NCBI GenBank assembly: GCA_016871615.1 | Contig: VHCX01000013.1 | Location: 1 to 64,000 of the forward strand | Direction of reading: 5' to 3' | DNA length: 64,000 bases | DNA from: Verrucomicrobiota bacterium | GTDB lineage: Bacteria; Verrucomicrobiota; Verrucomicrobiia; Limisphaerales; UBA9464 | Shown here: positions 29,126-37,225 of the stretch, piece by piece | Layout of the letters: every line of letters begins with the position of its first letter | Numbering within the stretch: position 1 is the first letter of the stretch | Notes under the pieces: model-generated | Seen by the model: only the letters and a program-made list of their open reading frames with translations | Told to the model about the DNA's origin: nothing | Database searches by the model: none | Translations under genes and position numbers: made by a program

Positions 29126-30334
29126 TCACTCGTAGGTGAGCACGAGTTGGTCGGCCTGGATCTGGGTGCGGACCCAGCGGCGGGTCTGGGTGTCGGTGAG
29201 GCGGAAGAAGCGGGCGGTGCCGGACAGGGGGAGGCGGAAGGTGCGGGTGGCGGGGTCGAGGCGGGCGTCGGTGACCGGGGCCGCGGGACCGGCGAGGGTG
29301 TCGGAGGCCAGGAGCACGGTCGCGGGCGCCGGAGGCTCGGGGGCGCCGAAGATCCACTCGAAGGTCTGCAGGCCGGTCTCGTCCTCGAAGGCGATGCGGG
29401 CCTTGTGGCCCGTCTTGGGATCCAACGGCTTGGAGGGCGTGTGCACGACGCGGTAGCCCATCGGGGCCTCGGCCAGCTCGAAGTCGGCGGTCTTGCCGTC
29501 GACCTCCAGCCGGACGGAGCCGGGGTTGACCGAGGTCTCGAGGTCGGCGAGGCGCACGGTGACCGAGGCAATGGGCTCGGTCGGCGATTCACCCACGGCC
29601 GGGCTGGCGTCGCGCACGGTGGCCCGCAGCGGGCTTGGCACGTCGGCGGCGTAGTTGTCGAAGCGCGTGTCGAGCGCGTGGTCGGCCGTCAACGCGAAGG
29701 CGAAGACGCCCGAAAGGCCCTGGGAGAAGTTCTCGTCCATGCCGGCCACCGTGTGCAGGGGGATGCTGGCGTTGGTGGTCGAGTAGAGCTGTCCCATCAG
29801 GATAGACCCGGCCAGTTGGAAGACCATCCGGTAGCGGTGTGCCGGGTTGAGCGGGAAGGGCGACTCGTTGACCTGCCGGGTGGCCTGCTCGTTCTGCACA
29901 AGGTTGAGCTGATGGTAGCCCGAAACTGAGTTGTAGTTGTAGGTGTAGCCCTCGGTGGTGCCGAGCCCGAGGTTGGCGGCCCGCCCGATCAGGCCGAAGG
30001 CCTGGTTGATGTCGGTGCGCCAGCCGGTGATCTCCGCCTGGACGCGCGCGCGGGTGTAGGTCTTCTCGGGCCGGAGGCTTCCGATGCGCTGCGGGCCCAT
30101 CAACTCGGGGGCCGGGCTGCCGGGGGCGCTCAGCCGGTAGAGGCCGCCCGAGACCTGGTAGGATCCGCCGGCCCCAAACGCGTTCAGGGGCTCGTAGTGG
30201 GACCAACCGGTGTCGTTGCCGTCGTTGAAGTCGTCGGTCTGGGCCATCAGCGGGCCCGTGCCGAGGGGGCCGAGGAGCGACAGGGCGAGGCCGCCGATCC
30301 GGAGGCCGTTCCAGGGGCAGGTGGAGCGGTTCAT
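29126..30334 (-). CDS. Secreted LamG/concanavalin-like protein
   Basis: A 402-residue protein with a signal peptide (IGGLALSLLGPLGTGPLMAQ). The first half (TDDFNDGNDTGWSHYEPL, YRLSAPGSPAPELMGPQRIG, TYTRARVQAEITGW, and RFDNYAADV near residue 235) has the beta-sandwich pattern of concanavalin-like/LamG domains of extracellular verrucomicrobial proteins. The second half holds Ig-like beta segments (SVTVRLADLETSVNPGSVRL). It may bind a glycan or surface, but no catalytic motif is seen. The frame is open to 31984 upstream; ATG 30334 is taken because the signal peptide begins there. Repeat copy C lies next to its stop codon. Confidence 0.65.
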   Translation of the reverse strand: MNRSTCPWNGLRIGGLALSLLGPLGTGPLMAQTDDFNDGNDTGWSHYEPLNAFGAGGSYQVSGGLYRLSAPGSPAPELMGPQRIGSLRPEKTYTRARVQAEITGWRTDINQAFGLIGRAANLGLGTTEGYTYNYNSVSGYHQLNLVQNEQATRQVNESPFPLNPAHRYRMVFQLAGSILMGQLYSTTNASIPLHTVAGMDENFSQGLSGVFAFALTADHALDTRFDNYAADVPSPLRATVRDASPAVGESPTEPIASVTVRLADLETSVNPGSVRLEVDGKTADFELAEAPMGYRVVHTPSKPLDPKTGHKARIAFEDETGLQTFEWIFGAPEPPAPATVLLASDTLAGPAAPVTDARLDPATRTFRLPLSGTARFFRLTDTQTRRWVRTQIQADQLVLTYE

Positions 30335-30502
30335 GGGAGTGTCGCCACCCAACCCCGGGACTGATGCTTTGGCAAGCGGGTTCGGGCGGTCGTTCCACGC
30401 CGCTACCCGGGAGGTTCCCGGAGGCTCCGGCGAAGGGGCCTCCCCCAGCGTCGCCCACCACAGGATTGCCTGGGCGCCCGGGAGGTGGACGATTGGGCGG
30501 TC

Positions 30503-31687
30503 ATGTCCCCAACGCCTCTGCGAAGTGCATCGTCCTCCCGGGGCCGTCGAAGCCCATGGAGGTTGGTTGGGTGGATCGATGGGGTCCGGCGGGTGGGCGT
30601 TGCGGGGCTTGCGGCGGTTGGCCTCGCGGCGGTTGGCCTCGCGGCGGGCCCGGCCGTGGAGTGGCGGCAGGCCTCGCCGCTGCCGGATCCGGTGGGCGTG
30701 GCCGCGCCGTTCGCGGGCGTCTCGGGCGGAGCGCTGGTGGTGGCCGGCGGGGCCCAGTTCCCGGATCGTCCACCGTGGGAGGGCGGCACCAAGGTCTGGA
30801 CCGACACCGTGTGGGTCCTCGAGCGGCCGGAGGGAACCTGGATCCGGGCGGGCCGGTTGCCCGCGCCGAGGGCCTATGGGGTGTCGCTGACGGTCGCGGG
30901 CCGCGTGCTGTGCCTGGGCGGCAGCCATGCCCGGGGCCCGGTTGCCGAGGTCCGGGCCCTCGACTGGAAGTCGCCGCGCCTGCGGGTTCGCCGTCGTGGT
31001 TGGCTGCGGGGTGACGAGCGGATTCCCGCCGACCTCCCGATCCCGCTGGCCCACGCGGCCGGTGCGATGGACTCGGCCGGGATGGTGTACGTGGCCTGCG
31101 GGTCGGCGGAGCCGGGGGAGCGCCGGGCCTCGGCCCGGGTGTTCGCCTGGGATGCTTCGGGGCGGGGGCGCGATCGGTCCGTCTGGACGGCGGTGCCCGA
31201 CCTGCCGGCCGAACCCCGGATCCTCGCCATCGCCGCCCCGGCCGACCCGGGCTTCTTCCTGTTCGGGGGATGCGCGCTGGAACCGATCGTCACCGGCGAC
31301 GGGGGCCCGGGGGTGAAGCGGCGCTACCTGCGCGACGCGTGGCGCTACCACCCCGGGCGCGGCTGGAAACGCTTGGCCGATTTGCCGCGGCCCTGTGCCG
31401 CCGCCGCGTCGCCGGCTCCTGGGATCGACGGCCGGTTCCTGCTCCTCGGGGGTGATGACGGATCCCTCGCCGGATTCCGGCCGCTGGACCGGCATCCGGG
31501 ATTCCCGCGCGAGGCCTGGGCCTTCGACCCCGGGGCCGACCGCTGGGTACGCCTCGAAGATCCGCCGGTCTCGCGGGTCACCCTGCCGGCCGTGCCTTGG
31601 CTCGGGCACTGGTGGCTGCCCAGCGGCGAGGTGCGCCCCGGGGTCCGCTCGCCCGAGGTGTGGACGGTCGGGGCGCCGGGGCGTTGA
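30503..31687 (+). CDS. Kelch-repeat protein, possibly sialate-epimerase-like
   Basis: A 394-residue exported protein with Kelch propeller blades: ALVVAGGAQFPDRPPWEG, TWIRAGRLPAPRAYGVSLTV, VLCLGGSHARG, WKRLADLPRPCAAAASPAP and FLLLGGDDGSLAGF. The layout, with GGAQFPD...PWEGGTK near the N-terminus, is like verrucomicrobial proteins annotated as N-acetylneuraminate epimerases (NanM/YjhT), which interconvert sialic acid anomers. No sialate genes are nearby, so this is only a family hint. The signal region holds a perfect 15-bp tandem duplication (VGLAAVGLAA). A GTG six codons upstream (30485) is an alternative start. Confidence 0.7.
   Translation: MSPTPLRSASSSRGRRSPWRLVGWIDGVRRVGVAGLAAVGLAAVGLAAGPAVEWRQASPLPDPVGVAAPFAGVSGGALVVAGGAQFPDRPPWEGGTKVWTDTVWVLERPEGTWIRAGRLPAPRAYGVSLTVAGRVLCLGGSHARGPVAEVRALDWKSPRLRVRRRGWLRGDERIPADLPIPLAHAAGAMDSAGMVYVACGSAEPGERRASARVFAWDASGRGRDRSVWTAVPDLPAEPRILAIAAPADPGFFLFGGCALEPIVTGDGGPGVKRRYLRDAWRYHPGRGWKRLADLPRPCAAAASPAPGIDGRFLLLGGDDGSLAGFRPLDRHPGFPREAWAFDPGADRWVRLEDPPVSRVTLPAVPWLGHWWLPSGEVRPGVRSPEVWTVGAPGR
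30613..30642 (+). repeat. 15-bp tandem duplication in a signal-peptide region
   Basis: Two exact copies of GGCGGTTGGCCTCGC follow one another inside the Kelch-protein gene. They encode the repeated VGLAA of the hydrophobic core of the signal peptide. The unit is a multiple of three, so changes in copy number keep the frame but alter the length of the hydrophobic core. Confidence 0.8.
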
Positions 31688-31894
31688 CGATTGAGGATGG
31701 CTCAGGATGGGCCGGCGCGGATGCCGGCACCTTTGGAGGAAGCATCCTGCCGGGCCAGTCGTCCCGATCCGTCCGGGCTCCCGAAGCTGTCCATCATCTC
31801 CATCGGGTCGAGGTCCACCCTCCGGGTTCCACCGGGCCGGGCCAGGGGAATGATCGCGACAGGCCGCGTCCGATGCCCAAGGATCCGGGTCGCC

Positions 31895-33145
31895 ATGAAA
31901 CTCCAATGGTTGCGTCTGCTTGCATGGGGGATGGCCTGTCTCCTGCGGGTTCATCCCGTGGCGGCCGACGAACCCAAGAACCACGACCTCGACGTCATCC
32001 GCGAGGAGTCGAAGGTGCCGCCCTATCGCCTTCCCCCGGTGCTGGTGTCCGCCGAGGGCCGGCCCATCACCGATCCGCAGGACTGGTTCCAGAACCGGCG
32101 CCCGCAGTTGATCGCCCTCTTCGGCAACCTCCTCTACGGGGTGGTGCCGTCACCCGAGGTCCCGGTCCGGACCACGACGGAACTGCTGAAGACCGATCGG
32201 CGCTTTCTCGGCGGCCAGGCCACCCGCAAGGATGTCCAGTTGCGCTTCCACAACGCCCGGGGCGAGGTCGATTTGCGCATCCTCGTCATCACCCCCAATG
32301 GCTCCGGCAAGCCCTCCCCGGTGTTCCTGCTGCACAGTTTCTCCGGCACGCGGGACGACGGTCATGACCCGCATCCGGAGCGCCCCGGGTTCCTGCGCAA
32401 CGGAGTGCCGATCCAGGAGTTGCTCCAGCGCGGTTTCGGCCTGGTGGTGGTGCCGCAGTCCGACCTGGTCCGCCACAACGAGGTGGAGTTCCTCAAGGGG
32501 ATCCATCCGCTGTTCTATCGGGAAGGGCAGAGCTTCCCGCAGTCCTACGAATGGGGGGTGATCTCGGCCGTGGCCTGGGGCGGGTCGCGGGCGATGGACT
32601 ACCTCGAGAGCGACACCGACGTGGACGCCCGGCGGGTGGCGATCCTGGGGCATTCCAAGCTGGGCAAGGCCGCCCTCTGGACGGCCGCACAAGACACACG
32701 GTTCGCGCTGGTGATCTCGGCCCAGTCGGGGTGCGCCGGGGCGGCCCTGTGGAAGCGGGATTTCGGCGAGAACATGGAGAAGATGGTGACTCGGTTCCCG
32801 TATTGGTTGTGCCGCAACGCCGCCCGATTTGCCCGCAACGAGGCCGACCTGCCCATCGACCAGCATGAGTTGCTGGCCTGTATCGCCCCGAGGCCCCTGT
32901 ATGTCGCGAGCGGAGCCGAGGACCTGTGGGCCGATCCCGTCGGCGAATACCTCTCGGCCCACCACGCCTCGGAAGTGTACCGCCTGCTCGGAAAGAAGGG
33001 GTTGGATTCACCGACGCCGCCGCCGGTGGGCACCGCCCTGACCGAAGGGGATGTCGCCTACCACAACCGACCCGGCGGACACTCGGTCGAACCCTACGAC
33101 TGGCGTCAGTTCCTGGCCTTCGCCGAACGCCACCTCCGGCGCTGA
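31895..33145 (+). CDS. Alpha/beta hydrolase, glucuronoyl esterase (CE15)-like
   Basis: A 416-residue secreted hydrolase with signal peptide (WLRLLAWGMACLLRVHPVAA). The nucleophile elbow GHSKLGKAALW puts Ser at residue 254, followed by VISAQSGCAGAALWKRDFGE, which matches the SGxGGAAL stretch of CE15 glucuronoyl esterases, and a late GGHSVEPYDW supplies the His at 396. CE15 enzymes cleave the ester between lignin and glucuronoxylan; this member could act on plant-type or other uronic-acid esters. AAGGA lies 11 nt before the ATG at 31895. The 207 bases before it contain no recognised feature. Confidence 0.85.
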   Translation: MKLQWLRLLAWGMACLLRVHPVAADEPKNHDLDVIREESKVPPYRLPPVLVSAEGRPITDPQDWFQNRRPQLIALFGNLLYGVVPSPEVPVRTTTELLKTDRRFLGGQATRKDVQLRFHNARGEVDLRILVITPNGSGKPSPVFLLHSFSGTRDDGHDPHPERPGFLRNGVPIQELLQRGFGLVVVPQSDLVRHNEVEFLKGIHPLFYREGQSFPQSYEWGVISAVAWGGSRAMDYLESDTDVDARRVAILGHSKLGKAALWTAAQDTRFALVISAQSGCAGAALWKRDFGENMEKMVTRFPYWLCRNAARFARNEADLPIDQHELLACIAPRPLYVASGAEDLWADPVGEYLSAHHASEVYRLLGKKGLDSPTPPPVGTALTEGDVAYHNRPGGHSVEPYDWRQFLAFAERHLRR

Positions 33146-33168
33146 GGTGGGAGGCGGTCGCCGCCGGC

Positions 33169-34674
33169 TCAAGCCAGGTACTCGGCGACGTTCTCGGTGG
33201 TCGGGGCCTGGCAGGCGCCGGCGACGAGGGGTTCCTGCGGGTTGCGAAAGGAAAGGCCCGCGAAGTCGAGGTAGTAGGCGAAGAGATCGGTGTTCTTGAA
33301 GAAGCCGCCAATCCGTTCGGAGCCCGGGCCGAGGGCCAGCACGGGCACGTAGTCGGAGGTGTGGTTGCCGCTGGTGAAGGCGATGCCGGTGTGGTTGGCC
33401 AGCACCTGGCCCACGGCACAGGTGTCGGAATTGAATGCGTCGAAGAGCGCGTAGCCCTTCTTCTTGAGGAACGGGTCGAGGGTCTCCATCCGCCGGGTGC
33501 TGGCCTCGTAGCCGGTGCTCTCCTTCAGCCGGGCTGCGGCCTCGGCCCGGTTCGCGGCCGAGCGGAGGCGGGTGAGGATCTCGCCGACCGACTGGCGCAC
33601 CTTCCGCACGTTGTGGAAGGCGGCGTTGGTCTTCTCATAACTGTCGCCCAGGCCGTTGAGGCCCGGGTTGGCCGTGGCATGGTCGGTGGTGATCAGGATG
33701 AAGGTGTCTGGGTGTTCCCGCTGGAACTCCAGGCAGACCTCGATGGCTTGGTCGAAGGCGATGAGTTCGTGGATCGCCGCCGCCGCATCGTTGCTGTGGC
33801 AGCCGTGGTCCACCCGGCCGCCCTCGATCTGCAGGATGGCGCGTTCCTCCCGGGCGAAACGCTTCAGGGCCGCCCGCGTCATGGCCGCGAGCGAGGGCAC
33901 GGCCGGCACCTTCGTCAGGCCGCCCTGCTGGTCCACGACGTAGGGGAGGTGCCCCTCCGAGAACACCCCCAGCCAGCGGCGGTTGGCCGGCGCGGCGGCG
34001 AGGTCGGACGGGCTTCGAAGCACCGCGTACTCCAGACGCCGGAAGTCGCCGAGTAGGTCCCGCTTGTCCTTGCGCTTGTCGCCACGGAAGTGGTTGCTCG
34101 CCCCGCCCAGCGCCAGGTCGATGCGGCGCTCGAGGTACTGCGTGGCGATGTCGTCGCCGCTCGCCCTTGCGCTGACGCAGGCGATGAACCCGGCCGGGGT
34201 GGCGTGGGTGATCTCCGTCGTGGTCACCAGGCCGCGCTTCCAGCCCGCCTGCCCGAGCAGTTCATAGAGCGTGACCAGCTTCTGGCCCTTGCTCGTCTGG
34301 TTGACCTTGCCATTGGGGATGCGCACGCCGCTGCCCCAGGCGCACGAGGACGCCGACGAATCGGTGACCAGCGAGTTCTGCGAGCGCACGTCCATGACGG
34401 CCTGCCGCGTGGACGCCTGGTCGATGAGCCGGAACCAGGCCAGCGGACGGCCCCGGACATGCTCGGAATACTGGTTGGCGCAGGCGAGGAGGCCCGAGCT
34501 CATGCCGTCGACGACGAGGTGCAGGATGCGCCGGGGGATGCCGGAGGGCAGGGGGCGGGCCGCCGTGGACGCTCCCGGGCCATCGGCCGCCCGGGCGGTG
34601 GCGCCGGTCACCGCGATGGCCGAGGCGGCCGGTGCCGAGGCGAGCGTCTTGAGGAACTGGCGTCGATCGTTCAT
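33169..34674 (-). CDS. Alkaline phosphatase
   Basis: A 501-residue alkaline phosphatase of the PhoA superfamily. A Tat-like leader DRRQFLKTLASAPAASAIAV is followed by the first metal site (ILHLVVDGMSSGLL), the nucleophile region SLVTDSSASSCAWGSGVRI in which Ser replaces threonine-type variants in the usual D-S-A-x-x-x-T-A position, EGGRVDHGCHSNDAAA, LITTDHATANPGL and the late TSGNHTSDYVPVLALG. It would release phosphate from organic esters in the periplasm. ATG 34674 is chosen over an in-frame TTG at 34701 because the leader begins there. It is divergent from the OPT transporter. Confidence 0.9.
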   Translation of the reverse strand: MNDRRQFLKTLASAPAASAIAVTGATARAADGPGASTAARPLPSGIPRRILHLVVDGMSSGLLACANQYSEHVRGRPLAWFRLIDQASTRQAVMDVRSQNSLVTDSSASSCAWGSGVRIPNGKVNQTSKGQKLVTLYELLGQAGWKRGLVTTTEITHATPAGFIACVSARASGDDIATQYLERRIDLALGGASNHFRGDKRKDKRDLLGDFRRLEYAVLRSPSDLAAAPANRRWLGVFSEGHLPYVVDQQGGLTKVPAVPSLAAMTRAALKRFAREERAILQIEGGRVDHGCHSNDAAAAIHELIAFDQAIEVCLEFQREHPDTFILITTDHATANPGLNGLGDSYEKTNAAFHNVRKVRQSVGEILTRLRSAANRAEAAARLKESTGYEASTRRMETLDPFLKKKGYALFDAFNSDTCAVGQVLANHTGIAFTSGNHTSDYVPVLALGPGSERIGGFFKNTDLFAYYLDFAGLSFRNPQEPLVAGACQAPTTENVAEYLA

Positions 34675-34905
34675 CGGGGCAGGTGGCAGGTTCGTCCCCA
34701 ATCAGACGCCGTCGGCCGGGCCGGGGCAATCCCCGGGTGCGGGATCCGGCGGGTCGACGGGGTGAAATTCCGGTGACAGCCAGGCGCATCCGGGGCGGGC
34801 CGCGCCCGGGCCGTGAGGGGAGGGATTGGCCGCCTTGAGCGGCCGCCGGCGCGGATCTGCCGGCGCCTCCGGTGACGATGCGCTGGGAAAAACCGCCGCC
34901 GGTTG

Positions 34906-34911
34906 TACCCT
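34906..34911 (+). promoter_or_regulatory. Possible -10 element of the OPT gene (TACCCT)
   Basis: TACCCT in GGTTGTACCCTCCGGCC lies exactly 6 nt before the ATG at 34918. No ribosome-binding site separates them. The spacing equals that seen upstream of rmuC and the aldehyde dehydrogenase gene. Confidence 0.3.
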
Positions 34912-34917
34912 CCGGCC

Positions 34918-37194
34918 ATGTCCCAGAACTCCCCGGCCTTCACGCCCTACATCCCGGCCACCACCCGTCTGCGCGAGTTCACCGCCCGGTCGGTGATCGT
35001 GGGCTCGCTGCTGGGCATCGTCTTCGGGGCCTCGTCGCTCTACCTGGCGCTCAAGGTGGGCCTCACGGTGAGCGCGTCGATCCCGGTGGCGGTGATCTCG
35101 GTCACGCTCTTCCGGCTCTGGGCGCGGATGGGCGGCCGCGACGCCACCATCCTGGAGCACAACATCGCCCAGACGGCCGGCTCGGCCGGCGAGTCGCTGG
35201 CCTTCGGCGCGGCGGTGACCATGCCGGCGATCCTCGTGCTCGGTTTCGACCTTGAGGCCGGCCGGGTGCTGCTGGTGGCGGTGCTCGGCGGTCTGCTGGG
35301 CATCCTGCTGATGATCCCGCTGCGACGGCCGCTCATCGTCCAGCAGCACGGCGAGCTCAAGTACCCCGAGGGCACGGCCTGCGCCGAGGTGCTCAAGGCC
35401 GGGGCCAACGACGAGTCCCGGGCCGCCGCCGACCCGGCCTACGCGCGCGAGGTGGCCGGGGCGGGCCTGCAGGCCCGGACCATCTTCGGCGGGTTCGCCC
35501 TCGGCCTGCTCTACAAGCTGGGCAACTCGGCGCTGAAGCTCTGGAAGGAGGCCCCGGAGAAGGTATTCGGGGCCCCGCTCAAGGGCGGTTCGGTGTCGTG
35601 CGAGATCTCGCCCGAGATGCTCGGCGTGGGCTACATCATCGGCCCGCGCATCGCGGGGGTGATGGCCGCGGGCGGCGTGTTGAGCTACCTGGTCCTCATC
35701 CCGCTCATCCAGTATTTCGGCGGCGGCCTGGCCGGTCCGCTGGCCCCGGGCAAGAAGCTCATCTCGGAATTGTCGCCCAACGGCATCCGCGGCGCGTACC
35801 TGCTCTACATCGGGGCCGGGGCGGTCGCCGCCGGCGGGCTCGTGAGCCTGCTGCGCTCGATGCCCACGCTCTGGCGCACGCTGCGGGCGGGCCTTGCCGA
35901 TCTGGCCGGCGCCCGGGAGGCCGGGGCGGCGGGCGGCCACGACCGGCGCGACCGCGACCTGTCGCTGCGCTGGGTGGCCGGCGGGGTGTTCGTGCTGATG
36001 ACGGCCATCACGCTGGCCCCGGCCCTGCGCATGAACCTTCTGGGGGCGGCGCTCATCCTGGTGCTGGGCTTCCTCTTCGTGACCGTGTCCTCGCGCCTGA
36101 CCGGCGAGGTGGGCTCCAGTTCCAATCCCATCTCGGGCATGACCATCGCCACGCTCCTGCTCACCTGCCTGACCTTCGTCGCCGTCGGGTGGACGGGGCC
36201 GGCCCACTACGTCACCGCGCTGTCGGTGGGTGGCATCGTGTGCATCGCCTGCTCCAATGGCGGCACGACCTCGCAGGACCTCAAGACCGGATTCCTGGTC
36301 GGCGGCACGCCCCGGTACCAGCAGTTGGCCATCCTGATCGGGGCCTTCGCCTCGGCGGTGGTGATGGGCTGGGTGCTCCTGGCCATGAACAACGCGGGCA
36401 CGGTGCACGTGCGGGCCACGGACATCGCCCCCGGGCTCGTCGCCCCGGCCCACGTGCTGGCGGATGCGCCGAGGGCCCGGTTGGTCGGTCCGATGGCCGA
36501 CGCGGATGCCGCCGAGTACCGCGTGTGGCATCAGACCGACCCCAACGGCGTGGCCCGGAAATGGCTGGTGGACGACGCCGGCAAGGCCGTCTGGCTGGTG
36601 GATCCGGCGATCACCGGCACCGAGGCGAAGCTGCCCAGTGGCGCGACGGTCACCAAGTACGACGCCCCGAAGACCGTGCTCGTCAGCTACATCATCAAGG
36701 GCGTGCTCGACCGCAAGCTCCCGTGGGACCTGGTGTTCATCGGCGTGATGATCGCCCTGGTGCTCGAGCTCAGCGGCATCCCGTCCCTGGCCTTCGCCGT
36801 CGGGGTCTACCTGCCCATCTCGACCTCGCTGGGCATCTTCGTTGGCGGGTGCGTGCGCTGGTGGGTCGATCGGGCCACGCATGCCCGGGGTCGCGCCGAG
36901 GGCCTGAGCCCGTCCGAGATCGCCGCCGAGAGCGACCGATCGCCGGGCGTGTTGATGGCCAGCGGGTACATCGCCGGTGGCAGCATCGCCGGCATCGGGG
37001 TGGCGATCAGCCAGGGAGTGCTGACCCGCTTCAACGAGGCCGTCGAAGCCTGGATGACCGCCCACAATCCTTTTTTCGAGGGACCGCTGTCCGACGCGCT
37101 GTCGTTGTTGCCCTTCGTGGCCCTGGTGGTACTTCTCGGACTGGCCGCCAAGTCGGCCACCAAATCAGCCGCAACCCAGAAGGCATCCCCTTGA
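34918..37194 (+). CDS. OPT-family oligopeptide transporter
   Basis: A 758-residue integral membrane protein with about 14-16 hydrophobic segments. Family landmarks are VGSLLGIVFGASSLYLALKV at the N-terminus, EHNIAQTAGSAGESLAFGAA, LKYPEGTACAEVLKAG and SSNPISGMTIATLLLTCLTF. OPT transporters import small peptides or metal chelates with protons. Around residues 497-570 there is a hydrophilic stretch (LVGPMADADAAEYRVWHQTD, TGTEAKLPSGATVTKYDAPK) between membrane segments, larger than in many bacterial OPT proteins and probably exposed outside the membrane. ATG 34918 is chosen; ATG 34903 is possible. Confidence 0.92.
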   Translation: MSQNSPAFTPYIPATTRLREFTARSVIVGSLLGIVFGASSLYLALKVGLTVSASIPVAVISVTLFRLWARMGGRDATILEHNIAQTAGSAGESLAFGAAVTMPAILVLGFDLEAGRVLLVAVLGGLLGILLMIPLRRPLIVQQHGELKYPEGTACAEVLKAGANDESRAAADPAYAREVAGAGLQARTIFGGFALGLLYKLGNSALKLWKEAPEKVFGAPLKGGSVSCEISPEMLGVGYIIGPRIAGVMAAGGVLSYLVLIPLIQYFGGGLAGPLAPGKKLISELSPNGIRGAYLLYIGAGAVAAGGLVSLLRSMPTLWRTLRAGLADLAGAREAGAAGGHDRRDRDLSLRWVAGGVFVLMTAITLAPALRMNLLGAALILVLGFLFVTVSSRLTGEVGSSSNPISGMTIATLLLTCLTFVAVGWTGPAHYVTALSVGGIVCIACSNGGTTSQDLKTGFLVGGTPRYQQLAILIGAFASAVVMGWVLLAMNNAGTVHVRATDIAPGLVAPAHVLADAPRARLVGPMADADAAEYRVWHQTDPNGVARKWLVDDAGKAVWLVDPAITGTEAKLPSGATVTKYDAPKTVLVSYIIKGVLDRKLPWDLVFIGVMIALVLELSGIPSLAFAVGVYLPISTSLGIFVGGCVRWWVDRATHARGRAEGLSPSEIAAESDRSPGVLMASGYIAGGSIAGIGVAISQGVLTRFNEAVEAWMTAHNPFFEGPLSDALSLLPFVALVVLLGLAAKSATKSAATQKASP

Positions 37195-37207
37195 CGCTGG
37201 CAAGAGC

Positions 37208-37224
37208 CGGTGGGCCGGCCACCG
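37208..37224. terminator. Possible bidirectional hairpin between convergent genes
   Basis: CGGTGG and CCACCG form a 6-bp stem around a GCCGG loop in the 31-bp gap between the OPT gene and the convergent aldehyde dehydrogenase gene. There is no T-run, so it may end transcription weakly or only fold. Confidence 0.25.
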
Positions 37225-37225
37225 C

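Noticed and set aside
29126-31984. 952-codon version of the LamG-like gene
   Set aside because: The part upstream of 30334 is antisense to the Kelch gene and lacks conserved content; a signal peptide starts at 30334.
34702-37065. 787-codon reverse-strand frame opposite the OPT gene
   Set aside because: It is His/Gly/Arg-rich with no motifs, while the forward strand encodes an unmistakable transporter.
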